37,606 nt of DNA, taken from Pseudolysinimonas yzui. Its GTDB lineage: Bacteria > Actinomycetota > Actinomycetes > Actinomycetales > Microbacteriaceae. Below, piece after piece: positions 17,571 through 24,454 of the stretch; positions within the stretch are counted from its first letter, which is position 1; every line of letters begins with the position of its first letter. Both the position numbers and the translations under genes were made by a program. A model generated the notes under the pieces. It was given only the letters and a program-made list of their open reading frames with translations, had not been told where the DNA came from and searched no databases. The stretch is from positions 1-37,606 of the forward strand of contig NZ_BNAI01000009.1 of NCBI RefSeq assembly GCF_014653215.1, read 5' to 3'.

Positions 17571-19556
17571 TCACGGAGCCGGCACGGTGTCGGGCACATA
17601 GAGCGGCAGGTCGACGATGGCCGTCGTGCCGGTCTTGCCGTCGGACCGCAGTTCGATCCGACCGCCCATTCGCGTCACGAGGTCGCGCACGATCGGCAGG
17701 CCGAGGCCGGTGCCGGGAACGAACTCGTTCTTGCCCATGACCCGGTGGAACCGTTCGAAGACCTTGTCGAGCTCACTCGGGGGAATGCCGCGGCCGGTGT
17801 CGACAACCTCGATGCGCGCGAAGCCGTCGGGTCCCGGCGAGAGGGCGATGTCGACGCGACCGTCCGGAGGGGTGAACTTGATCGCGTTCGCAATGAGGTT
17901 GACGAGGATGCGATCCACCCCGGTCCGATCGCCGCCGATCACGTAGTCCTCCCCCTCCGTCACGGTGATCGTCACGCGGGCGCGGCTCGCGATGGTCGAG
18001 AGCTCGTCGACACGGTCGACGACCGCGGATCGCAGGTCGATCGCGGTCGGCTCCGTGGAGGGCAGGCCGGCTTCTCGCGAAACGTCGAGCAGGTCCTCGA
18101 CGAGGTCGGCGAGCCGTCGGGCGTTGCGCATGATGATCTCGACGCTCTTGCGCTCGCTCTCCGGGAGATCGGCCTCGCCCAGTTCCTCCGCGTACCCCAG
18201 GATGCTCGTGACCGGTGTGCGCAACTCGTGACTCACCGACGACACGAACTCGTCCTTCTGGGCGGCGAGGGCACGCAACCGGTCGGCGGCTTCCCGCTCG
18301 TGCACGAAAGCGTCGGCGACCGCCCGAGCGGCCTTGTTCTGCTCGGTGATGTCGATCGCCTGGATCAGCAGCAGGGTTCGATCGTCGGCGACCGGGGCCA
18401 CGCTCAGATCGAGGTAGACGTCGCCCGGGAACTCGATGCCGGTCGCGGTTCCTTCGGGGGCGGCCACCCGCAGCATCGACAGCTTCTCGCGATCGATGGT
18501 CGTCGTCTCGCCGTCGGTGATGAGCCAGGATGCGAGCATCCGCTCACCGTTCGGGTTGGACTCGACCACCCGGTACCCGCCGTCGTCTTGGCGCTGCACG
18601 ACGATGAACCCGGCGTGGGCGCTGACGATGGCCCCGCGCAGCAACTGCTCGCGCGCGCTGAGCCGCACATAGAGGTCGGTGCGGTCGTCTTGGGCGACGG
18701 CGAGCGGCAGCAGCGAAGCGCTGAGGCTCAGGGTGAAGATCTGGATGATCCCGATGAGAAGCTCGCCGTTGCCCGCGGCGACGGTGACGAAGGTTCCCCA
18801 ACCGAGGAAGCTCATCGTCGCGATCGCGACACTGCTCAGCACGATTTCGATGAGGGTTACGCCCGCGCTGAACCGGAAAGCCGCCCAGGCCAGCACCGGG
18901 AAGGCCAAGAAGGCCAGCGGCAGTCGGTGACCGGGCCCGAAGGCGATGCCGAGGGCAACGCTGAGCAGCACCAGCTGCAGCGCGAGTTCCGCCGGCCGGC
19001 GCGGAAGGAACGACGAGCGCGGCACGAGCCCCAGCACGCCGAGCAGCAGCACCGAACTGCCGTGCGAGGCGGCGACATGCGCCATGGTGCCGAGGAGATC
19101 CCCTCCATTCACGGCGACGATCGCGCCGACGAGGGTCCCGATGACGGCGGCCCCCGCCGCGGTGGCCACGATGAATCGCACGCTGTCGCCGTGCCGGAAG
19201 CGGCGACCTGTCTGACGTCGATAGCGCATGATCGCGGCGACCACCCAGGCCTCCGCGGCGTTCGCGATCCCGAACCCGATCGCGACCCACCAGACGGTGG
19301 AAGCCAGCAGGTTGGCGGCGGTCGTCACCACCACGATCAACCCGGCCACGGCGAACCCGCGCCCTCGGGCGGCGAGCACGGCGATGACCGAGATCCCTGC
19401 GGCCGGCCACCAGGGTGCGGTTGACGAACCGGGGAAACGCAGCTCGGCCGAGGCGACGCTCACCACGAACACGAGCAGTAGCAGTATCGCGATCGACATC
19501 GCGTAGCGGCGCGGCGTCTGGCGGCGGATTGCTGCCGTCAGACTGTCCCGATACAT
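17571..19556 (-). CDS. MASE1-PAS sensor histidine kinase
   Basis: 661 residues. Residues 15-300 contain about eight helices of MASE1 type (RFPGSSTAPWWPAAGISVIA is the hallmark), then a PAS-like domain (AHAGFIVVQRQDDGGYRVVE, GDVYLDLSVAPVADDRTLLL), HisKA with SHELRTP and phospho-acceptor H443, and HATPase_c (NLIANAIKFT, DTGRGIPPSELDKVFERFHR, GTGLGL). Membrane sensor; the signal is unknown. GGGCGGGGG before the ATG is the ribosome site. It is divergent from a single-domain receiver gene, its likely partner. Confidence 0.93.
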   Translation of the reverse strand: MYRDSLTAAIRRQTPRRYAMSIAILLLLVFVVSVASAELRFPGSSTAPWWPAAGISVIAVLAARGRGFAVAGLIVVVTTAANLLASTVWWVAIGFGIANAAEAWVVAAIMRYRRQTGRRFRHGDSVRFIVATAAGAAVIGTLVGAIVAVNGGDLLGTMAHVAASHGSSVLLLGVLGLVPRSSFLPRRPAELALQLVLLSVALGIAFGPGHRLPLAFLAFPVLAWAAFRFSAGVTLIEIVLSSVAIATMSFLGWGTFVTVAAGNGELLIGIIQIFTLSLSASLLPLAVAQDDRTDLYVRLSAREQLLRGAIVSAHAGFIVVQRQDDGGYRVVESNPNGERMLASWLITDGETTTIDREKLSMLRVAAPEGTATGIEFPGDVYLDLSVAPVADDRTLLLIQAIDITEQNKAARAVADAFVHEREAADRLRALAAQKDEFVSSVSHELRTPVTSILGYAEELGEADLPESERKSVEIIMRNARRLADLVEDLLDVSREAGLPSTEPTAIDLRSAVVDRVDELSTIASRARVTITVTEGEDYVIGGDRTGVDRILVNLIANAIKFTPPDGRVDIALSPGPDGFARIEVVDTGRGIPPSELDKVFERFHRVMGKNEFVPGTGLGLPIVRDLVTRMGGRIELRSDGKTGTTAIVDLPLYVPDTVPAP

Positions 19557-19583
19557 GGCCCCCGCCCTACGCGACCTCGCGCA

Positions 19584-19603
19584 TATACTGCGACCGTAGT
19601 CGC
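19584..19603. promoter_or_regulatory. Divergent kinase/regulator promoter with palindrome
   Basis: A perfect TATACT -10 hexamer (19584-19589, plus strand) is followed at once by GCGAC-CGTA-GTCGC (19590-19603), a perfect 5-bp inverted repeat over the expected start site. The minus strand of the same spot reads TATATG, a possible -10 for the kinase gene. A shared operator for the pair is plausible; no clear -35 box is seen. Confidence 0.45.
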
Positions 19604-19642
19604 GCGGCCGTCCGCCCGCGACGCCATAACAGGGGGTGTCGG

Positions 19643-20008
19643 ATGGGCAGCGTGGTCGTCGTGGAAGACGATGACGACATCCGCATGCTCATCGTTCGAC
19701 GTCTGGAGCGGGCCGAACACGAGGTGCGATCCGCCGTCGACGGGGTCGAAGGGCTCGAGCTGATCCACGAGCGGATGCCCGATGTCGTCGTGCTCGACTG
19801 GATGATGCCCCGCCTCGACGGTCTGGGCGTCGTCGAGCGTCTCGCGGCCGACGGCGGACCCCGGCCGAGGATTCTGATGCTCACCGCGCGCAACCAGCAG
19901 TCCGACATCGACCGGGCCCGCGCGGCGGGAGTCGACGACTTCCTCGTCAAGCCGTTCCTCGGCCCCGACCTGCTCAACGCCGTCGGCGCGCTGCTTCCGG
20001 CGACCTGA
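19643..20008 (+). CDS. Single-domain response regulator (CheY-like receiver)
   Basis: 121 residues, receiver domain only: acidic cluster EDDDD (8-12), phospho-acceptor D52 in VVLDWMMP, T81 in MLTA and K103 in VKPF. No output domain, so it must act through a partner protein. The frame is open further upstream, but ATG 19643 sits behind AGGGGGTG and gives a standard receiver start. Divergent from the MASE1 kinase, 86 bases away, which points to a phosphorelay pair. Confidence 0.93.
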   Translation: MGSVVVVEDDDDIRMLIVRRLERAEHEVRSAVDGVEGLELIHERMPDVVVLDWMMPRLDGLGVVERLAADGGPRPRILMLTARNQQSDIDRARAAGVDDFLVKPFLGPDLLNAVGALLPAT

Positions 20009-20026
20009 ACGGGCCCGAAACCGCGA

Positions 20027-20065
20027 AACCCCCGCGCCGTTCTGAAGAACACTGCGCGGGGGCTT
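20027..20065. terminator. Bidirectional terminator; original terminator of the tRNA operon
   Basis: Stem CCCCCGCGC (20029-20037) with GCGCGGGGG (20054-20062); the loop has its own GTTCT-GA-AGAAC hairpin. On the minus strand the stem is followed by TTT, the better terminator side, and it lies directly after the displaced 3' end of tRNA-Phe (20071). It therefore probably terminated the tRNA operon before the element inserted, and also stops the response-regulator transcript. Confidence 0.8.
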
Positions 20066-20070
20066 CGGCT

Positions 20071-20116
20071 GGTGGCTCCGACCGGCGTCGATCCGGTGAC
20101 CTTCCGATTTTCAGTC
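20071..20116. repeat. Left attachment site: displaced 3' end of host tRNA-Phe
   Basis: 46 bp identical to 25446-25491. Read on the minus strand it runs from the anticodon loop to the 3' end of tRNA-Phe, and the next base (20070) completes an encoded CCA end, ACCA. The right copy reads ACCT. The left copy is therefore the original chromosomal end, pushed away by integration. Confidence 0.93.
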
Positions 20117-20140
20117 ATGTTCTGAACCTCCGCGCATGGC

Positions 20141-21280
20141 GTGGTTTCAGGTCGTTCGAACAACGGTCCTCCGGTCGCGGAGGCTCAGGGGGACGCGCGC
20201 GGGGCCCCCGCAGGGGGTGAAGCGCGGGACCCTGAGCCTCGCGTCGGCGGCTGTGGTCGTCCGTTCCGAACTCGGTCGGGTGACTGGGTGCGGTGCGGTT
20301 CTCGGATTGCGAGTGCGTGCGCATCGTGCGCTGAGTTGTACCGGGGTGACTGGGCGGCGATTGCTCGCTCGGGTGTGTTCGAGGCTCGTGCTGAGGACTT
20401 CCGCTTCTATCTGCTTACCCTGACGGCTCCGTCGTTCGGTCGGGTTCATCGGGTGCCGCGGTCGGCGGCGAGCAAGCGGAGGCGCTGCGGCTGCGGGGTG
20501 ACGCACGATCCGCGGGACGTCGATCTGCGCGGGGTACCGCTCGTCCCTGACGAGTACGACTACCTCGGGCAGGTGGCGTGGAATCGGGATGCGGGAACGT
20601 TGTGGGATCGGACGCGGCGGCGGATTCGGGATCGGTGGGACTCGGCTGAGTTCTTCGTGGTGCGGGAGTGGCAGGACCGCGGGGTCCTGCATCTGCATGT
20701 CCTGGTTCGGATCTCGCGGCTCGACTTCTCGAGCGGCCCGGATCTCGAGGTCGCGGCCCGCACTGCCACGGCTGCCTCCGCGGTCGACGGGACGGTCGTC
20801 GGGTGGGGTGATCAGGTCGACGTGAAGCGGTTCCGGGTCGGTGGGGATGGGGCTCGCACCATCTGGTATCTGTCGAAGTGCCTGAACTATGTGATGAAGG
20901 ATGCGGCTCGGGAGGCGCTCGCCGGTCAGCGTGGCCGTGGTGACAGTCGGGTGTGGCGGCATCTGATCGCGTTGGAGGCGGCGGCCCGCTCGATCCGCTG
21001 CTCGCCTGAGTGCATCCCCGCGTCCTGCCGCAGCCGCTCGCACGACCGCTACGGCGCACGCGCTCACGTGGTCAGCGCGACTCGTCGCACTAAGCACCGG
21101 ACGGGCTGGTCGTTCTCCGGGCTCACCCGGTCGGTGCAGCGGCAACAGCGGCGGGAGTGGGCCGCGAACCTGCGCCCGCCGGCGTCGGCTCCTCAACCTC
21201 GTCCGGCGCGTCACGATGACGCGCTGCTGGCTGACCTGGAACGCCACACCGCTCGGCCTCGGGCCGGCGCGGTGCCGTGA
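20141..21280 (+). CDS. RepSA-like replication initiator (rolling-circle type)
   Basis: 379 residues. Cys-rich N-terminus with C38, C52, C60 and C63 (CGR...CGSRIASACASCAELYRGDW), a probable zinc site typical of actinobacterial Rep proteins. FYLLTLTAPSFG (90-100) is motif I, HLHVLVR (184-190) is the HUH-like metal motif, and WYLSKCLNYVMK (242-253) holds the candidate nicking tyrosine Y243 or Y250. It should nick the origin and start rolling-circle replication of the excised circle. GTG start 25 bases from the left attachment site, no strong ribosome site, so the first 30 residues are uncertain. Expression may depend on the flank once integrated. Confidence 0.85.
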   Translation: MVSGRSNNGPPVAEAQGDARGAPAGGEARDPEPRVGGCGRPFRTRSGDWVRCGSRIASACASCAELYRGDWAAIARSGVFEARAEDFRFYLLTLTAPSFGRVHRVPRSAASKRRRCGCGVTHDPRDVDLRGVPLVPDEYDYLGQVAWNRDAGTLWDRTRRRIRDRWDSAEFFVVREWQDRGVLHLHVLVRISRLDFSSGPDLEVAARTATAASAVDGTVVGWGDQVDVKRFRVGGDGARTIWYLSKCLNYVMKDAAREALAGQRGRGDSRVWRHLIALEAAARSIRCSPECIPASCRSRSHDRYGARAHVVSATRRTKHRTGWSFSGLTRSVQRQQRREWAANLRPPASAPQPRPARHDDALLADLERHTARPRAGAVP

Positions 21281-21294
21281 GGAGGTGATCTGTG

Positions 21295-21420
21295 ATGGCT
21301 GCTGCTGACTGCTCGACCTGTGAGGCGCTCGGCTACCGAACCTGCGACGAATGCGGAGGCCTGGTGTTCGACAAGCACCGGGATGCGCTCGGGCGTGACC
21401 TGTGCGCCTCCTGCCGCTAA
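21295..21420 (+). CDS. 41-residue six-cysteine (CxxC)3 mini-protein
   Basis: MAAADCSTCEALGYRTCDEC is the first half; the protein ends CASCR. Three CxxC pairs (CSTC, CDEC, CASC) suggest a small zinc-ribbon or treble-clef fold. A strong GGAGGTGA (21281-21288) overlaps the end of rep and lies six bases before a possible GTG at 21292 and nine before the ATG, so translation is likely coupled to rep. Possible roles are copy control or nucleic-acid binding; neither is shown by the sequence. Confidence 0.7.
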   Translation: MAAADCSTCEALGYRTCDECGGLVFDKHRDALGRDLCASCR

Positions 21421-21465
21421 CTCTCCGTCTCTGAGGGCTTCCCTTCGATAGCCAGAGGCAACGGC

Positions 21466-21534
21466 GTGGAGCGCGGGGCGTCAACCCCATCCGTCCGAAG
21501 GATGCGTAGCAGGGTTGACGCCCCGTGTGGAGCG
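21466..21534. repeat. Large cruciform-type inverted repeat in the element
   Basis: A 14-bp perfect inverted repeat, CGGGGCGTCAACCC (21474-21487) and its complement (21512-21525), encloses an inner CATCC/GGATG hairpin (21488-21492, 21500-21504). Direct repeats GTGGAGCG flank it (21466-21473, 21527-21534). No T-tract follows. It lies between the rep cluster and the ATPase gene. It may be a rolling-circle origin, a terminator or an operator. The 211 bases from 21421 to 21631 contain nothing else clear. Confidence 0.6.
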
Positions 21535-21631
21535 TCGATGCTGGCGGCTAGCGGAGGGAAGTCCGACGCTTCGTTCGGCTGGGAGAGTGGCGTGTTCCCG
21601 TTTCGGGCCGTCGACGGGGAAGATATGCCGT

Positions 21632-22819
21632 ATGTCCCTAGACAGTCGACTTGGCGACCCGGTGCGGGTGGAGCGCTTGCGCGTCTCGAACTATCGGTCC
21701 CTGGACGACGATGTCGTCGTTGAGTTTGGGGATCTGACGGCTCTCGTCGGGCCGAACGGCTCGGGCAAGTCGAACGTTCTCGATGTGTTCCGATTCTTGC
21801 GTGAAGCCCTGAGTTTCGGACTGGAGCCTGCAGTCTCGAAGCGGCTGGGTATCAAGAAGTTGCGGCGGACCGCTCCTTTCAAGCCGCGCGCGATCAAGGT
21901 CGGGGTCGACCTCTCTTCGAGCGGGTGGTCTGCAAGTTACGACATCCAAATCAATGCGGCCGCGAACGGTACCTACAAGGTCGAACGAGAGCGACTCGTT
22001 ACCGAGTGGCCGGGAGCAGGCGGCGAGGTAATGCTGGACGTGAGCGGGGGGAAGGTCAAGGTCGCGCCCGAGGGCTTGCGCCCGATTGGGTCTGAGGTCG
22101 AATTGACCCTGCCGAGTCTCGCCGGAGCGCCGGAAGTTCGCCCCGTAGTGGAGGCCCTTCGCGCCGTGCGGATCCACAGCATCTACCCGCGCGAACTCAG
22201 CACCCCCCAGCCGGTTGGCGCCACCCCACCCCTGGATGAGTCGGGCTCGAACTGGTGCGCGGTCCTGCGCACACTCGATGAGCGAGCGATGACCGAATTG
22301 CGATTAGCAATGGAGAAGGTCACCGGAGATATCCGCGACATCCGAGTCGACAGCAGCGGCGGGTTCTACACTGCGGAGTTCGAGCACGTGTTCACTGAGG
22401 GCGCGCCGAAGTGGTTCAGCGCAGGGCAAGAGAGCGACGGAACTTTGCGGACCGCTGGCATTCTGACAGCCCTCCTTCAGTCACCTGCCCCGCCGCTGCT
22501 GGGGATCGAGGAACCGGAACTGACCATCAACCCGGGCCTCCTCCCCTTGCTTTTCGACTACCTGAAAGCCGCAAGCCAGCGGGCTCAGATCGTCATCACG
22601 ACCCACAGCCCCGACCTTCTCGATTTGCTGCCAGTGGAGAACATTCGAGTCGTTCAGCGCCGCGACGGCGTGACCACTGTCGGACTAGTCTCCGAAGCGC
22701 AACGTTCGATTGTTCGTGACGACCTGATGACCCTTGGAGAGTTCCTTCGATCCGGTGGGATCAAAATGGAGGGCTCCGAACCAAACCTCTTCGACCTTCT
22801 CGACGAGCCGGTTTCGTGA
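21632..22819 (+). CDS. SMC/ABC-type AAA ATPase (AAA_21, COG4637-like), defence-module candidate
   Basis: 395 residues. RLRVSNYRSL at the start and Walker A GPNGSGKS (40-47) are typical of RecF/OLD-like ATPases. The signature region AGQESDGTLR includes S268-T271, Walker B is LLGIEEPE with E293/E294, and the H-loop is TTHSPDL with H325. No TOPRIM domain is fused, unlike OLD and GajA; instead the next gene overlaps it. The frame opens at 21515, but ATG 21632 follows GGGGAAG and gives the family N-terminus. In comparable two-gene systems the ATPase senses phage and releases a nuclease partner; that role is inferred. Confidence 0.87.
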   Translation: MSLDSRLGDPVRVERLRVSNYRSLDDDVVVEFGDLTALVGPNGSGKSNVLDVFRFLREALSFGLEPAVSKRLGIKKLRRTAPFKPRAIKVGVDLSSSGWSASYDIQINAAANGTYKVERERLVTEWPGAGGEVMLDVSGGKVKVAPEGLRPIGSEVELTLPSLAGAPEVRPVVEALRAVRIHSIYPRELSTPQPVGATPPLDESGSNWCAVLRTLDERAMTELRLAMEKVTGDIRDIRVDSSGGFYTAEFEHVFTEGAPKWFSAGQESDGTLRTAGILTALLQSPAPPLLGIEEPELTINPGLLPLLFDYLKAASQRAQIVITTHSPDLLDLLPVENIRVVQRRDGVTTVGLVSEAQRSIVRDDLMTLGEFLRSGGIKMEGSEPNLFDLLDEPVS

Positions 22820-23475
22820 CGGGCCGCCTGGTTCTGGTTCGGGAGGGATTTGGCGAGGCGGGCTCGCTGGAGAGTCTCGTCGCAAGGGTCGCTCGCGACT
22901 TGGGAGTCAACCCCGACCCGATCGCATCGCTGCAGAGCATCAGAGTGGCGGTCACCAATGCGCAGTCAGCGCTAAAGGCCGTCGAGATCGCGGCTCGGTA
23001 TAGCCCGGACGCCGTGCTGGTTACAGCGGATTGTGATGACGATTGCCCCCGCGATCTCGCCCCGACGATCGCAGCCGCGCTACGTGCCCGCGCCTTTCCG
23101 TTTCCGGTCGCTGTCGTACTTTTCTATCGCGAGTACGAGACGCTTGCACTGTCCGTCGCGGGCGAGCTGGACGGGGTGGAGCTGATTTCTACGAAGGGCA
23201 CGGTGATTGTCAGGATGTCGCTCACCGGCGCACCTCCGACTGATCCCGAGGCCCATCGCGATGCGAAGGGTTGGATCAGTCGCAACTTGTTTGGCGGCAC
23301 CTCATACAAGCCGACACTGCATCAGAGGCCGCTCACCGCTCGGCTCTTGCTTGCCGACCTTGGAGAGGCCGATTTGTCCTCTTACCGGCGGCTTCGCACC
23401 GCTGTGGGGTTCTTGGCCGATCAAATGAACGCCGGTAGTGCTGGGGCCTACCCGCCGGCGTCAGCCGGCTCTTGA
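22816..23475 (+). CDS. DUF4276-like protein (TOPRIM-like), partner of the ATPase
   Basis: 219 residues. REGFGE (9-14) takes the place of the VEGxTE acidic motif, and TADCDDDCP (70-78) gives the DxD pair D72/D74. YREYE (104-108), a KGW (151-153) and Y-x2-T-x2-Q near 164-170 match my recollection of DUF4276 proteins, which are TOPRIM-like and often sit beside COG4637 ATPases. It is therefore a possible metal-dependent nuclease. The GTG start overlaps the ATPase stop (GTGA at 22816-22819), so the two are made together. Family call rests on motif recall, not on a search. Confidence 0.72.
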   Translation: MTGRLVLVREGFGEAGSLESLVARVARDLGVNPDPIASLQSIRVAVTNAQSALKAVEIAARYSPDAVLVTADCDDDCPRDLAPTIAAALRARAFPFPVAVVLFYREYETLALSVAGELDGVELISTKGTVIVRMSLTGAPPTDPEAHRDAKGWISRNLFGGTSYKPTLHQRPLTARLLLADLGEADLSSYRRLRTAVGFLADQMNAGSAGAYPPASAGS

Positions 23476-23532
23476 TCCTGTAAGGGAAATTTCGGGACGT
23501 CGCACGTCCGGCTGTGCCGCTACCTTTGCCTC

Positions 23533-23952
23533 GTGAGAATCTGGCTGTCCACCGCCGTTGCGCTCGTCGTTGCCGCGACCTTGTCCGGTTGCATTGTGAT
23601 TCAACAACCGGCGGCGACGCCTGCCCCGGCTCCTGCGTCCCAGGAGCCCTCGCACACAGCAAACGACATCGCGGCGTGTGACGGGCTCGTTGATGCGGTG
23701 AACGCAGCCGCAGCAAACCCAGCCGACTTCAACGCGGCCAAGGCAGCCATCCTCACGATCGCCACTCTTCTCAACGAACGCGCGAACCTGGCGGACGATG
23801 GCAACCTTTCGTTCGCGCTGTCGACGTCGGCCTCGATCGTGGCGGGCGTTTATGACGAGGCGAATCAGGCCGGGCAGGTCTCGGGTTCGAGCCAGCTGGA
23901 CTTCCGCAACGCGATTGATGCGGCGGCTGATGCATGCAGCGAGGTTCGCTGA
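23533..23952 (+). CDS. Small secreted lipoprotein of unknown function
   Basis: 139 residues: a signal peptide with lipobox LSGC (C20), an Ala/Pro linker, then a helical Ala/Asn-rich domain with two cysteines (C52 and C136 region) that may form a disulfide. No family recognised. TACCTT (23521-23526) lies six bases before the GTG, indicating its own leaderless promoter and therefore expression independent of the ATPase operon. As mobile-element cargo it may act at the cell surface, for example in exclusion; this is speculation. Confidence 0.72.
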   Translation: MRIWLSTAVALVVAATLSGCIVIQQPAATPAPAPASQEPSHTANDIAACDGLVDAVNAAAANPADFNAAKAAILTIATLLNERANLADDGNLSFALSTSASIVAGVYDEANQAGQVSGSSQLDFRNAIDAAADACSEVR

Positions 23953-23993
23953 CAGGAGCCGGGCCTAGTCTGTAGTCCTAGAACATGGGACTG
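23949..23993 (+). promoter_or_regulatory. Regulator-gene promoter with operator copy 1
   Basis: CTGACA (23949-23954), 18 bp, TAGTCC (23973-23978) form a plausible promoter, with a second candidate -10 TAGTCT at 23966-23971. The 21-bp palindrome TAGTC-N11-GACTG (23973-23993) covers the -10 box and start site. It shares layout with the copies at 24398 and 24434, so autorepression of the HTH gene is likely. Confidence 0.6.
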
Positions 23994-24007
23994 CGAGGTG
24001 CGAACGC

Positions 24008-24400
24008 ATGGCTGATTTCCGATCTGACCGGATGCCTTCTCCCGAGGGCGAGGGTCGCGCCAAGACGGCGCTCGACTCCGGCTACGAGACCTATATCAAG
24101 GCCAACGCGTCGGTGAACCGTCGGATCTTCGGGGCCTTCCCCGAGTTGAGGACGGCGCTTCGTGGGTACGCGAGTGCGCGCTTGTTCGACCTGTTCGGGT
24201 TCTGGGTGATGTGGCGTCTCACGGGCGGTTTCGAGGGGATGCAGAAGTCCCTCGGTGTGAGCAGGGCCGGCATGTTCCGTCGCATCGCCCAGTTCCGAGA
24301 GGTGTTCGGTGAGCACCCGGATGTTTACGAGTTCCCGGGCGTCACCGTCGATCCCGTCAAGTTCGCAGAGGGCATGGCAGAGAGACAGCGAAACACGTAG
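24008..24400 (+). CDS. Helix-turn-helix DNA-binding protein, likely element regulator
   Basis: 130 residues. Helix-turn-helix around 72-95 (GGFEGMQKSLGVSRAGMFRR), preceded by an amphipathic LFDLFGFWVMWRL segment that may dimerise. It occupies the place directly upstream of the integrase where excisionases or repressors sit in such elements. GAGGTG lies about eight bases before the ATG. Its stop codon TAG is the first three bases of operator copy 2. The three 21-bp palindromes around this gene and the integrase are its most likely targets. Role as repressor, activator or excisionase is not decided by the sequence. Confidence 0.7.
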   Translation: MADFRSDRMPSPEGEGRAKTALDSGYETYIKANASVNRRIFGAFPELRTALRGYASARLFDLFGFWVMWRLTGGFEGMQKSLGVSRAGMFRRIAQFREVFGEHPDVYEFPGVTVDPVKFAEGMAERQRNT

Positions 24401-24418
24401 TCTCACAATGTTGAACTA
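24398..24418. promoter_or_regulatory. Operator copy 2, over the integrase -35 box
   Basis: TAGTC-N11-AACTA, a 21-bp imperfect palindrome with a symmetric ACAATGT core. It covers the integrase -35 box TTGAAC (24411-24416) and begins at the stop codon of the HTH gene. Its centre is 36 bp from copy 3. Confidence 0.65.
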
Positions 24419-24439
24419 ACGCGCCGATGCCGCTAGTCT
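24411..24439 (+). promoter_or_regulatory. int: Leaderless promoter of the integrase gene
   Basis: TTGAAC (24411-24416), a 17-bp spacer and TAGTCT (24434-24439), then six bases to ATG 24446. Both boxes are near consensus and no Shine-Dalgarno sequence is seen, so transcription probably starts at the ATG. Operators 2 and 3 cover the two boxes. Confidence 0.7.
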
Positions 24440-24454
24440 CGCAATATGCGACTA
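24434..24454. promoter_or_regulatory. Operator copy 3, over the integrase -10 box and start codon
   Basis: TAGTC-N11-GACTA, a perfect pair of 5-bp arms (24434-24438 and 24450-24454). The left arm contains most of the -10 box and the right arm lies inside codons 2-3 of the integrase gene, so binding would block transcription initiation. Confidence 0.65.

Noticed and set aside
23985-24110. ATG six bases after TAGTCC that could start the HTH gene
   Set aside because: It is out of frame with the HTH protein and meets a stop after about 40 codons; ATG 24008 has a ribosome site.
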